DNA of 64,000 nt, from contig CACPDC010000004.1 in the NCBI GenBank assembly GCA_902632595.1, positions 43,375-107,374 on the forward strand. Direction: 5' to 3'. A program made the position numbers and the translations under genes. The DNA comes from an uncultured SAR116 cluster alpha proteobacterium (GTDB lineage: Bacteria > Pseudomonadota > Alphaproteobacteria > Puniceispirillales > Puniceispirillaceae). Under the pieces are notes generated by a model. That model saw only the letters and a program-made list of their open reading frames with translations. It did no database searches and was not told the DNA's origin. Shown here piece after piece: positions 19,820-29,298 of the stretch (positions within the stretch are counted from its first letter, which is position 1; each line of letters begins with the position of its first letter).

Positions 19820-20506
19820 ATGACAGAGTACAATAGGGGTGGAAGTAATTTTGGTGGCGAACCTGAGGGTAAAGAACTTTTCGCAAAAAACTTAGCTAAA
19901 CTTTCAAAAACGAAAGTTGAAGTTAATACAAAAAAACGAGATTTAAAGCGCTCATACCTATTATTATTTCCATTTGTCTTTTTGAGCATTAGTGTAATCT
20001 TGTGGTTAAATTTTGCTGAGCAAAGCGGAAATATTGAACTAAATATAAAAGAGATTTCAGAAAATGAGCAAAATAATACAGAAATGACAGGTGCTAGGTT
20101 TTCTAGCAGAACTAGCGATGGTGAAAATTTTGAAATAAACGCAGAACGCGCTATTGATAACACACCAGAGCAAGGACTTATTTACCTCTCTAATCCAGAC
20201 GGAACAATTTGGACAAAAAGTGGTAATATGATCAAGATTAATTCATTGGAAGCTATTCTCGACCAGTCAAGGGAATTAACTATATTTGAAGGGAATGTTA
20301 AAATACAGCAAACCATTCCAAAGGCGGAAATCAACGCTTCTATTTTGTCAGTGGATTTGATCAATAAACTTTATCAGAGTGATAAGCCAGTTATCGTTTC
20401 TTCTGAGAATGTTAAAATTAGTGGTAAAGATTTAAGGGTGAATGGAAAAAATGGGATTATCTCTTTTGGTGGTTACGCCAAACTAATTTTTTTTAAAGAC
20501 AAATAA
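19820..20506 (+). CDS. lptC: LPS export protein LptC
   Basis: 228 residues. A basic N-terminal cytoplasmic tail (KKRDLKRS) leads to a single transmembrane segment (YLLLFPFVFLSISVILWL, about residues 50-68). A periplasmic beta-jellyroll region follows, with the repeated strands expected of LptC (LEAILDQSRELTIFEGNVKI). LptC links the inner-membrane LptBFG exporter to the LptA bridge. Sequence conservation in this family is low; the call rests on topology and on the following lptA-lptB genes. Confidence 0.85.
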   Translation: MTEYNRGGSNFGGEPEGKELFAKNLAKLSKTKVEVNTKKRDLKRSYLLLFPFVFLSISVILWLNFAEQSGNIELNIKEISENEQNNTEMTGARFSSRTSDGENFEINAERAIDNTPEQGLIYLSNPDGTIWTKSGNMIKINSLEAILDQSRELTIFEGNVKIQQTIPKAEINASILSVDLINKLYQSDKPVIVSSENVKISGKDLRVNGKNGIISFGGYAKLIFFKDK

Positions 20507-20527
20507 GTGAGAATATAGGTGCTGCTC

Positions 20528-21307
20528 ATGAACTCAGAAGTAAAATACGTAAAAACATTGAAAAAATACATTCTGGGAATTTTCTTGTGCTTATTCTCGC
20601 TAAATTTAGCATTGGCTGAAAATCTTGAAATAGAGGCAACCGGCTTTCTTGAGTGGAATCAAGAGGGCAAATCATATAAAGCTATTGGAAATGCTATCGC
20701 TTCTCAAGGTACACGTTCTTTGAAAGCCGATGAGATAATGGCTTTTTATGAAAGTGAGGAAAATCGAGATATTATTAGGATAGAAGCGGAAGGTGGTGTA
20801 AGTTTCACTGATAGCATTAATTCTGGTTATTCTGATAAACTATCATATGATATGGATACGCAAATAGTTTCACTTTCCGGAGATAATAGTCGTTTTAGGT
20901 CAAACCAATTTGTAGCTGATGCCGCAAAATTAATACGATTTAATGAGACAACTGGTGAATTGTTACTTCAAAAAGATGCCATGATTTTGATTACAGGCAA
21001 CAGAAGGATTGAAGCCCAGCAAATAGAGATATTGCTTACGGAAGGTGGTGAAGTGAGCATAATAAAAGCTCTCACAACTGTAAAATTAACAGAGAACTCT
21101 GGAAGAATTGCTCTGGCAAACGAAGCATTTTATGATGCTGAAACCGGAGAAATGAACCTTATTGAAGCTGTTCAGATAATCGATGGAAAAAATCAGTTGC
21201 AAGGCGATAAAGCCATTATCAATATGGAAACAGGGTATAGCAAGATTTTTGCTGGTGAAAAAAATACTCGTGTGTCAGGCAAATTGATACTTGGTACATC
21301 AAATTAA
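20528..21307 (+). CDS. lptA: LPS transport periplasmic protein LptA (OstA-like)
   Basis: About 259 residues with a signal peptide (YILGIFLCLFSLNLALA, cleavage before EN). An OstA/LptA beta-jellyroll follows, seen in FLEWNQEGKSYKAIGNAIAS, LKADEIMAFY and GDNSRFRSNQFVADAAKL. It is longer than E. coli LptA (185 residues), and the C-terminal part repeats the same strand pattern. LptA bridges the periplasm between LptC and LptD. The track begins at a GTG three codons upstream; I choose the ATG at 20528, which has AGGT seven bases before it. Confidence 0.87.
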   Translation: MNSEVKYVKTLKKYILGIFLCLFSLNLALAENLEIEATGFLEWNQEGKSYKAIGNAIASQGTRSLKADEIMAFYESEENRDIIRIEAEGGVSFTDSINSGYSDKLSYDMDTQIVSLSGDNSRFRSNQFVADAAKLIRFNETTGELLLQKDAMILITGNRRIEAQQIEILLTEGGEVSIIKALTTVKLTENSGRIALANEAFYDAETGEMNLIEAVQIIDGKNQLQGDKAIINMETGYSKIFAGEKNTRVSGKLILGTSN

Positions 21308-21377
21308 TTGCATATATTTCTAATTTTTTCTATGTTTGCAAAACTAACCAGGTCAACATATTATTTCGGGCATTTAA

Positions 21378-22166
21378 ATGACAATCCAAAAAAATGTAGA
21401 AAATTCTGATAGCTGGTCAAGCCACCTAAAATTAGTTGAGGGTAAGATTGGTCTGATTGCTGACGGAATCGGGAAATACATAAATAAAAGACGAGTTGTT
21501 CGCAATGTAAATTTTGGCGTTCAGCGCGGAGAAGCTATCGGTTTACTTGGACCAAATGGTGCCGGTAAAACTACCACGTTTTATATGTTGTGTGGTCTCC
21601 TTTCTGCGGATGAGGGCCGTGTTTTTTTAGATGGACTTGAGATAACTAATTCACCTATGTTTTATCGTGCAAGACTCGGACTTGGCTATTTACCTCAGGA
21701 GTCAAGCGTGTTTAGAGGCTTGAGTGTAGCCCAAAATATTAGGTCAGTATTAGAGTTTGTAGAGAATGACAAAGATGTCCGTGATGGTATGCTTGAGGAG
21801 TTAATGACAGAGTTCAGCATAACTCATTTACGTAATACAGCGGCAATAAATCTATCTGGTGGAGAAAGACGAAGGCTTGAAATAGCGCGTGCACTAGCAG
21901 CAAAACCGACATTTCTCTTACTTGACGAACCCTTAGCTGGAATTGACCCCATCGCAGTGGGAGAAGTGAGAGACCTTATAACCCACCTTAAGGAAAGCGG
22001 TTTAGGCGTTCTGATTACCGACCATAATGTCAGGGAAGCATTGGAAATCGTTGACAAAGCCTATATTTTGCATGATGGAGCGATATTAATGGAAGGCTCA
22101 CCAGAACAAATCGTTAACCACCAAGGTGTTCGTGATGTATATCTGGGCAAACGCTTCAGCTTTTAA
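21378..22166 (+). CDS. lptB: LPS export ABC transporter ATP-binding protein LptB
   Basis: 262 residues. Walker A is GPNGAGKTTTF, the signature is NLSGGERRRLEIARA, Walker B is TFLLLDEPLAGIDP and the switch histidine is in LITDHNVRE. The length and the LAGIDP form match LptB. It energises extraction of lipopolysaccharide from the inner membrane with LptF and LptG, which are not in the window. The rpoN-hpf-ptsN genes that often follow lptB in alphaproteobacteria are absent here. Confidence 0.95.
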   Translation: MTIQKNVENSDSWSSHLKLVEGKIGLIADGIGKYINKRRVVRNVNFGVQRGEAIGLLGPNGAGKTTTFYMLCGLLSADEGRVFLDGLEITNSPMFYRARLGLGYLPQESSVFRGLSVAQNIRSVLEFVENDKDVRDGMLEELMTEFSITHLRNTAAINLSGGERRRLEIARALAAKPTFLLLDEPLAGIDPIAVGEVRDLITHLKESGLGVLITDHNVREALEIVDKAYILHDGAILMEGSPEQIVNHQGVRDVYLGKRFSF

Positions 22167-22268
22167 TTTTTTTTATTTCAACGAGTACATGTTATTTGAT
22201 AATACTGATACGAATAAGCACTCTAACTAACTTTCGCTTTTTTATACTGAAATGGTTTTAGCGATAAT

Positions 22269-22646
22269 TTATTCAGTTGGCCCCCCTGCATCTTTCCAGT
22301 CGGAAAAACCTCCAACATTTGAAACCCTTTTGTAACCCATTTCTACTAAAGTTTTACCTGTCAAAGCTGCCATTCCACCTGCTCCACAAACAAGTACGAT
22401 GTCAGCATCTTTTTGAAGTGCTTTATTGTGAAATTTTGTTTGCGAGTCCGCTGCAAACTCAATAAATCCTCTCGGGATGTGTATAGCACCCTGAATTGTA
22501 CCAGTTTCTTTAACCTCTAAGCCATCACGCACATCTACAAAAAGAGATGTACCTTTTTTATGTTTTTCTATTCCAATTTTCACATCGATTCTTGGAACAA
22601 TTTTATTGGCTGCTTCAAGTTCTGAACTAGAAGTTTTCATTTTCAA
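22269..22646 (-). CDS. Rhodanese-like domain protein
   Basis: A single 125-residue rhodanese domain. Family motifs are LFVDVRDGLEVKETGTIQGAIHIPRG, followed by the active-site loop VCGAGGMAALTGKTL with a catalytic Cys, and VGGFSDWKDAG at the end. The loop CGAGGMA has no Arg at the usual place, so its sulfur acceptor is unclear. It is cytoplasmic and may act in sulfur transfer or as a persulfide carrier. It converges on lptB. Confidence 0.85.
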   Translation of the reverse strand: MKMKTSSSELEAANKIVPRIDVKIGIEKHKKGTSLFVDVRDGLEVKETGTIQGAIHIPRGFIEFAADSQTKFHNKALQKDADIVLVCGAGGMAALTGKTLVEMGYKRVSNVGGFSDWKDAGGPTE

Positions 22647-22810
22647 TTCCTTTCATTGAGCTTACAAATAGATTTAGAACATAAAAATTTCGTCATTCTC
22701 AAAACATTTTTTTTAACCGCTTACTTAAAACTTTACTAAAACTTAGAAGTTATGAAAGCACTAGGTTGGTTAAAACACCCAAGTCCAAATCTAGTGTTCA
22801 TCTCTGTTAA

Positions 22811-22886
<76 letters not shown>

Positions 22887-22940
22887 GATATACTTATACT
22901 TGTGTAAGGGAAAGTGGATGACGATGTCAACTGCATCTCA

Positions 22941-23390
22941 TTATTCTTCTTCTTCCTCTCTCGAGCTTATATCTGCATCATCCTCCCCATCGATCTCGTC
23001 GTCTTCCATATCTCCTGATAAATCATCTATAAATTCTTCATCATCTTCAAACCCAGAAGTAGCTGTCTGTTCTTCGTCATCCTCACTCACTTGGATGAAA
23101 CTATCTTCGTCTGTTGGAAGTCCGTCATCTTCGACATTTTCCATCTCTGGCTCTAGATCTTCCGCATCAAGCAGGGATTCATCTTGAAAATCATCCTCAC
23201 CCTTTTCATTTTTTGCTACCTCGACAATAGCTGATTTAGAAGAAACTCTTCCTTTACGACTTTTTAAGAGCTGCTCCGGATCAAATTCTATTCCACAATT
23301 TGGACATATGATGGGAGACTTAAAAAAATCATAAAATTTTGTACCACAACTACCGCAGCGTCGTTTAACACCCAATTCAATCTCATTCAT
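22941..23390 (-). CDS. TIGR02300 family protein (zinc-ribbon plus acidic tail)
   Basis: About 149 residues. The N-terminus has two CxxC pairs (RRCGSCGTKFYD and IICPNCGIEFDPE), the hallmark of TIGR02300, a family seen mainly in alphaproteobacteria. The rest is a very acidic, low-complexity tail rich in Glu and Asp. The function is unknown; the zinc ribbon suggests nucleic-acid or protein contact. The start is the ATG at 23390 with AAGGA upstream rather than the track's TTG. It is divergent from aroA and has tRNA-Ala downstream. Confidence 0.88.
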   Translation of the reverse strand: MNEIELGVKRRCGSCGTKFYDFFKSPIICPNCGIEFDPEQLLKSRKGRVSSKSAIVEVAKNEKGEDDFQDESLLDAEDLEPEMENVEDDGLPTDEDSFIQVSEDDEEQTATSGFEDDEEFIDDLSGDMEDDEIDGEDDADISSREEEEE

Positions 23391-23680
23391 ATTCAATCCT
23401 TGATTCTAATTTTTTTTACCATCGCGAATAACACAATAAAGGGTCAATATGTCAAAGTAAATTTTCATAAAACAAAAAAAACATCTGAGATAGCGACATT
23501 CATGACTAAATTTTGTACTCTTCACAATCTCTAAATAAGAAATTAACGATAAAATGAGTTTTACCCAGAAAAATTTCCAGTGAAAACACTTTTAAATCTG
23601 GAAAATATTTAGTGATTATGGGAAAAATACGTATGGATGAAAATAGCTTGGCCAAATTGGGATTTATGAAGGTATAAGGC

Positions 23681-25027
23681 ATGGACTCACTCTCATCTGA
23701 AGCAATTTTCGGTATAAAAGGAACTTGCATAATTGCGGGGGACAAATCGATTTCGCACAGAGCACTCATGTTTAGCTCTATCGCAGAGGGCTCTACTTTA
23801 ATCTCAGGTTTGCTAAAAAGTAAGGATATTTTTTCTACGCTAAATGCCCTAAGGGCACTTGGTGTCAATATAGTTACGCAAGATGAAGATGTGTTCAGAG
23901 TCGACGGGGTAGGCATGCATGGCCTCAAAACACCTGATAAATTCCTAGACCTTGGAAACTCAGGCACTGGAGTTAGGCTCTTGATGGGGTTGGTCGGCTC
24001 TCAACAAATCACGGCCACCTTTACCGGAGATGAGTCACTTTCCAAAAGACCAATGCGCAGAATTACAAAACCATTAAGTGAAATGGGTGTTCAAATTAAG
24101 GATAACGGAAAAGGATTATTACCTATCACTATAACTGGACGCTCAAGTCCTCTTCCATTGGAATACAATTCGCCTTTTGCATCAGCACAAATAAAATCAG
24201 CCATTTTACTCACTGGACTAAATGCTCGGGGGTTAACAAGTGTTTCAGAACCCAGTAAATCACGTGATCATACAGAGCGCTTACTCAGTCATTTTGGCGT
24301 ATTTGTAGATGCAGAGAGAGATATAAACGGTTTTTACAAAGCCAGTTTAATGGGCGGCGCTAAATTAAAAGCGAAAAATATAACTGTTCCTCGCGATCCC
24401 TCATCTGCTGCTTTTTTTATCGTAGCAGCATTAATTACAAAAAATAGCTTTATCACCATGCCAAACATTGGAATAAATCCTCAAAGGACAGGTTTACTCA
24501 CAACTCTTCAAGAAATGGGTGGTAATATCGAATTTACAAATTTACGAAAAATTGGTGGCGAGGAAGTTGCCGATATACAAGTTTCATCAAGCTCCCTTAT
24601 CGGCATTGATGTGCCCGCGGAAAGAGCTCCCTCCATGATTGATGAATACCCTATTTTAACCATTGCGGCCGCTATGGCATCTGGCTCTACATCAATGAAT
24701 AATATTGGTGAGTTAAGACATAAAGAAGCAGACAGAATAGCAGTCATGACCAAGGGCTTAAGGATGGCGGGTGTCACGGTTGACGAGACCGATACAAGCA
24801 TGTGTGTGCACGGAATAGGAGATAAAGATGGTTTTTCTCGAATAAAAGGAGGTTTTCGTATTTCTTCTGAGCATGATCACAGAATAGCTATGTCCTTTCT
24901 CACTCTTGGCTTAGTAAGTGAGAAAAAAATTATTGTTGACGGTGTTTCCACCATAGATACTAGCTTTCCTGGTTTCGTTGAGACCATGAACAAACATGGT
25001 GCTTGTATAAATAAGGAAAAAAATTGA
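23681..25027 (+). CDS. aroA: 3-phosphoshikimate 1-carboxyvinyltransferase (EPSP synthase)
   Basis: 448 residues. The substrate-binding motifs are GDKSISHRALM near the N-terminus, LGNSGTGVRLLMG and LSKRPMRRI. The last two match the class II (CP4-like) form rather than E. coli-type class I. At the position where CP4 has Ala within the GNxxT motif this protein has Gly. It transfers an enolpyruvyl group from PEP to shikimate-3-phosphate. The order aroA-cmk-rpsA-ihfB is typical of alphaproteobacteria. Confidence 0.95.
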   Translation: MDSLSSEAIFGIKGTCIIAGDKSISHRALMFSSIAEGSTLISGLLKSKDIFSTLNALRALGVNIVTQDEDVFRVDGVGMHGLKTPDKFLDLGNSGTGVRLLMGLVGSQQITATFTGDESLSKRPMRRITKPLSEMGVQIKDNGKGLLPITITGRSSPLPLEYNSPFASAQIKSAILLTGLNARGLTSVSEPSKSRDHTERLLSHFGVFVDAERDINGFYKASLMGGAKLKAKNITVPRDPSSAAFFIVAALITKNSFITMPNIGINPQRTGLLTTLQEMGGNIEFTNLRKIGGEEVADIQVSSSSLIGIDVPAERAPSMIDEYPILTIAAAMASGSTSMNNIGELRHKEADRIAVMTKGLRMAGVTVDETDTSMCVHGIGDKDGFSRIKGGFRISSEHDHRIAMSFLTLGLVSEKKIIVDGVSTIDTSFPGFVETMNKHGACINKEKN

Positions 25028-25085
25028 CATGCGAACATTTAATTATTTAAACGCTCATCTTCAATTCCTTTGAAATAGATCAAAA

Positions 25086-25745
25086 ATGAAAATAGCAATT
25101 GATGGAACAGCAGCTTCGGGAAAAGGCACATTAGCTAGAAGCTTAGCGAAAAAATTAGGGTTTGATTATTTAGATACCGGTCTTCTCTACCGTTCGGTAG
25201 CGCTTAATGCAAAAAAACAAGGCATAACAGATTTTGAGCTCGATGTTGAGAAAGACATCAGCTCTAATACTAATATGAGCAAACTAAATAGAATAGCTAG
25301 TTTATTAAAACTGCCATTGATAGACGAGCCCGATTTGAGGGAACAAGAAATTTCACTATTAGCCGCAAAAATTGCGAACCTGCCAAAAGTAAGGAATATA
25401 TTATTAGAAAAACAGAGATTATTTGCAAACCAACCACCTTCTAAGATGGGTGTGGTTTTGGATGGTAGAGACATTGGCACTGTTATTATTCCAGAGGCTA
25501 ATTTTAAATTTTTCATTGATGCGAAGCCAGAGATTCGCGCTAAAAGAAGGTATGCTGAGTTAAAAAAATTAAACAAAGCAGTTTCAGAACAGTCTATTCT
25601 TGATGATATTAATAAGCGGGATACATCAGACTGGACAAGACAAACAGCACCTTTGAAACGTCTACCAAACGCATTTTTTATTGATAGTACATCATTAAAT
25701 GCAGATGAAGTCTTGCAAATTGCTTTAAATTACATTAATGGCTAG
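25086..25745 (+). CDS. cmk: Cytidylate kinase
   Basis: 219 residues. The P-loop is IDGTAASGKGTLA and the CMP-binding region includes YLDTGLLYRSVAL and LDGRDIGTVIIPEA. The lid region is KRRYAELKK. It phosphorylates CMP and dCMP with ATP in the cytoplasm. It lies 58 bases after aroA and about 190 bases before rpsA. Confidence 0.95.
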   Translation: MKIAIDGTAASGKGTLARSLAKKLGFDYLDTGLLYRSVALNAKKQGITDFELDVEKDISSNTNMSKLNRIASLLKLPLIDEPDLREQEISLLAAKIANLPKVRNILLEKQRLFANQPPSKMGVVLDGRDIGTVIIPEANFKFFIDAKPEIRAKRRYAELKKLNKAVSEQSILDDINKRDTSDWTRQTAPLKRLPNAFFIDSTSLNADEVLQIALNYING

Positions 25746-25827
25746 TTCTCGTTGCTAGGCATTAATCTAAACGATGTCTTTCTTTTTAAATTTTAACTGC
25801 TGGAATTTTAGTTTGCTATTTGAAAAA

Positions 25828-25867
25828 TATCTGCTTCGAAAATAAGACGAAGAGGTTTAGACAGATA
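25828..25867 (+). promoter_or_regulatory. Candidate structured 5' leader of rpsA
   Basis: A two-part hairpin lies 70-110 bases before the rpsA start. The outer stem is TATCTG/CAGATA, the inner stem CTTCG/CGAAG, with a 9-base apical loop and a 9-base bulge on the 3' side. Ribosomal protein S1 represses its own synthesis in E. coli through structured leader RNA; a similar role here is inference. It is not a terminator, as no T-run follows. Confidence 0.35.
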
Positions 25868-25937
25868 AAATCTTGAAACCAGCCAAGAAAATAAAAAGGT
25901 TCTATTCCTAAAAAATAGCAATCCACGGAGATTTTTA

Positions 25938-27653
25938 TTGTCAAACCAAAAAGATGACGAACGTTTACTCGTAAATGAGAATTTTGCTGATTTGCTCGCC
26001 GAGAGTTTTTCAGAGAGTACAACGATTGAAGGTAGTGTTGTAAAGGGGACAATTATTGCAATTGAAGCAGAAAATGCTATAATTGATGTCGGATTAAAAT
26101 CTGAAGGTCGGATCCCACTAAAGGAATTTACCGCCCCAGGCCAAGACCCTGAATTACAAATTGGCGATAACGTAGAAGTCTACGTTGAGCGCATGGAAGA
26201 TAAAGACGGACAAGCACTTTTAAGTCGAGAGAAAGCTCGTCGAGAAGAAGCTTGGGTTATTTTGGAACGTGCTTTTGAAGCACAAGAGCGCGTGACCGGG
26301 GTAATTTTTGGAAGAGTAAAGGGTGGGTTCACCGTTGACTTATCAGGAGCAACTGCTTTCCTACCTGGGAGCCAAGTTGATATTCGACCAATTAATGACG
26401 TGAATGCACTAATGGGTGCCCCACAACCTTTCCAGATATTAAAAATCGATAGACGGCGAGGAAATATAGTGGTTTCGAGAAGGGCTGTGTTGGAAGAATC
26501 ACGGGCAGAAGCACGCACTGAATTAGTGTCAAATTTAGTTGAAGGCCAAGTATTGAAGGGCGTGGTTAAAAATATCACCGATTACGGGGCGTTTGTAGAT
26601 TTAGGTGGTGTAGATGGTCTACTTCACGTAACAGACATAGCATGGCGCAGAATAAACCACCCATCTGAAGCACTTACAGTGGGACAAACAGTTGATGTTC
26701 AAGTGATAAGGTTCAATGAGGAAACACAACGAATATCTTTAGGAATGAAGCAGCTTCAAAGTGACCCATGGGAAAATGCTGTAGAGAAATTTAAAACTGG
26801 TCTTCGTCTGAACGGAAGAGTGACGAACATCACTGATTATGGAGCATTCGTAGAATTAGATGACGGTGTTGAAGGACTTGTACACGTGTCTGAAATGAGC
26901 TGGACAAAAAAGAATGTGCACCCTGGAAAAATCGTATCTACCAGTCAAGAAGTTGAAGTGGTCGTTTTGGATGTTGATTTGACAAAACGCCGTATTTCAC
27001 TTGGTCTTAAGCAAGCTACAGATAATCCTTGGAAAGATTTTGAAACCAATAACAACGTCGGAGATATAATCGAGGGTGAAATAAACAACATCACTGAATT
27101 CGGATTGTTTGTGGGTTTAACAGAAGAGATTGATGGTCTTATTCATCTATCCGATATATCATGGTCATCTTCAAGTGAAGAAGTCCTGGAAGGGTTCAGT
27201 AAAGGGGATAAGGTTAAAGCCAAAGTCCTGGATATTGACTTAGAAAAAGAGCGTATTTCTCTAGGAATCAAGCAACTGACAAGTAATCCGGCTACTGACG
27301 CCGCTGAGAAGATACGTAAAGGTGATGCCGTAACATGTATTATTACAGCCTTAACTGAACAAGGGCTCGAAGTACGAGTCGGTGATACACTCTCCGGTTT
27401 CATTAAGCGAGGTGACCTTGCTAGAGACAGATCAGAGCAACGAGTAGAACGTTTTGCAATTGACGAGAAGGTTGATGCTTTGATTACACAAATAGACAGT
27501 AAAAACAATAAATTAACACTATCTATTAAAGCGCGCGAGTTGGCAGAAGAAAAGAAAGCAATGGCGGAATATGGCTCATCAGATAGCGGCGCGAGCCTCG
27601 GAGATATCCTCGGCGCAGCTTTAGCAAAAAAAGATGATGCAGACTCTGAATGA
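25938..27653 (+). CDS. rpsA: 30S ribosomal protein S1
   Basis: 571 residues with six S1 (OB-fold) repeats, recognisable by VDGLLHVTDIAW, VEGLVHVSEMSW and IDGLIHLSDISW and by the repeated ITDYGAFV strand. S1 binds mRNA on the 30S subunit and helps initiation on structured or weak-SD messages. The start is TTG preceded by GGAG at good spacing. An intrinsic terminator follows about 40 bases after the stop. Confidence 0.97.
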   Translation: MSNQKDDERLLVNENFADLLAESFSESTTIEGSVVKGTIIAIEAENAIIDVGLKSEGRIPLKEFTAPGQDPELQIGDNVEVYVERMEDKDGQALLSREKARREEAWVILERAFEAQERVTGVIFGRVKGGFTVDLSGATAFLPGSQVDIRPINDVNALMGAPQPFQILKIDRRRGNIVVSRRAVLEESRAEARTELVSNLVEGQVLKGVVKNITDYGAFVDLGGVDGLLHVTDIAWRRINHPSEALTVGQTVDVQVIRFNEETQRISLGMKQLQSDPWENAVEKFKTGLRLNGRVTNITDYGAFVELDDGVEGLVHVSEMSWTKKNVHPGKIVSTSQEVEVVVLDVDLTKRRISLGLKQATDNPWKDFETNNNVGDIIEGEINNITEFGLFVGLTEEIDGLIHLSDISWSSSSEEVLEGFSKGDKVKAKVLDIDLEKERISLGIKQLTSNPATDAAEKIRKGDAVTCIITALTEQGLEVRVGDTLSGFIKRGDLARDRSEQRVERFAIDEKVDALITQIDSKNNKLTLSIKARELAEEKKAMAEYGSSDSGASLGDILGAALAKKDDADSE

Positions 27654-27688
27654 CAAGCGGGATTTTAACTTTTATAAAAAAAATTAAA

Positions 27689-27717
27689 AAATCTCACTTT
27701 AAGTGAGGTTTTTTTTG
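27689..27717 (+). terminator. Rho-independent terminator after rpsA
   Basis: A hairpin with arms AATCTCACT / AGTGAGGTT and loop TTA, followed by a T8-9 run, 36 bases after the rpsA stop codon. It separates rpsA from ihfB, which then needs its own promoter. Confidence 0.9.
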
Positions 27718-27841
27718 CCATTTATAAAAAGCTCAAGTACGATTTTGAAGTTAGTCGTAATTTAGGCGTAATTGATGCATCTAAAAGATTTGAATAATTA
27801 TAAAGTAAATTTTCTATTTAATATAAAAAGGTTAATAGACC

Positions 27842-28120
27842 ATGACCAAGTCTGAATTGATAAATATGTTAGCAGCAGAAAATCCAGAATTGTATCATAA
27901 AGATATAGAACGAATTGTTAATACTATTTTTGAGACTATAAGTGCTTCTCTTGAAAATGGTGATCGTATCGAGCTACGAGGATTTGGTGCATTTTCTGTC
28001 AGAGAACATGGCGCGCGTAAAGGCAGAAATCCGCGCACAGGAGAACCTGTGGACGTTGCAAGAAAAAATGTTCCATATTTCAAAATGGGTAAAGGAATGC
28101 GTGAGAGATTAAATAAGTAA
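27842..28120 (+). CDS. ihfB: Integration host factor subunit beta
   Basis: 92 residues, the standard HU/IHF length. The DNA-intercalating arm is seen in [24 protein letters not shown], and the [15 protein letters not shown] strand is also typical. The protein bends DNA as a heterodimer with IhfA, which is not in the window. The position after rpsA and the sequence [10 protein letters not shown] favour IhfB over HU. Confidence 0.95.
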   Translation: MTKSELINMLAAENPELYHKDIERIVNTIFETISASLENGDRIELRGFGAFSVREHGARKGRNPRTGEPVDVARKNVPYFKMGKGMRERLNK

Positions 28121-28179
28121 CCTTATGATTTTTATCTATCACAATTTTTAATTCATTCACAAAATTGCATATATCACTT

Positions 28180-28512
28180 ATGGCTAACTTTTTTCATTTT
28201 ATCTCAAAACTGTTTTGGTTAATTTTATTTGTTTTATTTGGTATTATTATCGCCATTTTTGTAGGGTCTAATACACAAACAATAACTCTTTATTTTTGGC
28301 CAATTCCTGAGCAAATAAGAATTGTAATATGGTTGGCTATTCTATTAGCGTTTTGTTCAGGATTAGTTTTAGGTGCATTTGTTATTTGGCTTAATTCTAT
28401 TTTCTTTCAAAGAAACACTAGGCAGAAAATAAAGCAGGATCAAATTAATACTTATAATAGGGGAAAAAATGAAACAGAACAATATCTCGTATTTGAAAAG
28501 TCAGACAAATGA
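28180..28512 (+). CDS. LapA-domain (DUF1049) inner-membrane protein
   Basis: About 110 residues from the ATG at 28180; the track's TTG start adds five unlikely codons. Two hydrophobic segments (LFWLILFVLFGIIIAIFVG and VIWLAILLAFCSGLVLGAFV) flank the short NTQTITLYFWP motif typical of LapA/YciS. In E. coli LapA works with LapB in regulating LpxC and LPS assembly. No lapB follows. The position after ihfB is common. Confidence 0.8.
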   Translation: MANFFHFISKLFWLILFVLFGIIIAIFVGSNTQTITLYFWPIPEQIRIVIWLAILLAFCSGLVLGAFVIWLNSIFFQRNTRQKIKQDQINTYNRGKNETEQYLVFEKSDK

Positions 28513-28562
28513 TCTTTTTCGAATAACGAGAAGGTCTATAAGAAGTCTTAAGAATATACTCT

Positions 28563-29222
28563 ATGTCCTCTGATATAAAAGTAAAAATTTGTGGGTTGAA
28601 AACACCATCTGATATCGATTTTTGTATTGCGGCTAACGCAGATTTTATTGGTTTAGTTTTTTTTGAAAAATCGCCACGGCATTTAACCTACGCTAAAGCA
28701 AATGAATTATCGGATTATTACACCAACAAATACGCAGACTCTAAATTGAAAAAGGTAGCCTTATGCGTTAATCCATCAAATAGCGAATTAAACCAAATAA
28801 TTGATGCAACAAAAGCGGACTATATACAACTACATGGAGACGAATCACCATTGAGAGTGGAAGAAATAAGACAAAAATATGGGCTCCCAACAATTAAAGC
28901 CATTCGGGTAAAAACAGAACTAGATATAAAAAAGAGTCAAAAGTACAACAATAATACAGATTGGTTGTTATTTGATGCTGCCTCTTCTGCCAACTTGCCG
29001 CCAGGCGGGAATGGGGAGAGTTTTAAGTGGTCTCTTCTTTCCAATTTTGAGAGCAAGTTACCTTGGATGTTAGCCGGTGGGCTTCACCCGCATAATGTTG
29101 CTATCGCCATCGCTGAAACTAAACCCAATGCTGTTGACGTTTCTTCTGGAGTTGAGATTAAAGCAGGTGAAAAAGACCCTTTGCTTGTATCATCCTTTGT
29201 ACAGTCAGCAAAAATGATCTAA
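28563..29222 (+). CDS. trpF: Phosphoribosylanthranilate isomerase
   Basis: 219 residues, TIM barrel. The catalytic Cys is in KICGLKTPSDI and the catalytic Asp is in LFDAASSANLPPGGNGESF. LAGGLHPHNV and VDVSSGVEIKAGEKDP bind phosphate. It catalyses the Amadori rearrangement in tryptophan synthesis. It begins the trpF-trpB-trpA run. Confidence 0.95.
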   Translation: MSSDIKVKICGLKTPSDIDFCIAANADFIGLVFFEKSPRHLTYAKANELSDYYTNKYADSKLKKVALCVNPSNSELNQIIDATKADYIQLHGDESPLRVEEIRQKYGLPTIKAIRVKTELDIKKSQKYNNNTDWLLFDAASSANLPPGGNGESFKWSLLSNFESKLPWMLAGGLHPHNVAIAIAETKPNAVDVSSGVEIKAGEKDPLLVSSFVQSAKMI

Positions 29223-29298
29223 TCTATTTTAGATAGAAACGAACAGGAAATGTTGTATTCGCCCTTCAATAATTGATAATAAAGAGGTAATTTTTGTA

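Noticed and set aside
23506-23967. 153-codon minus-strand ORF across the aroA start
   Set aside because: Antisense shadow of aroA with no family features.
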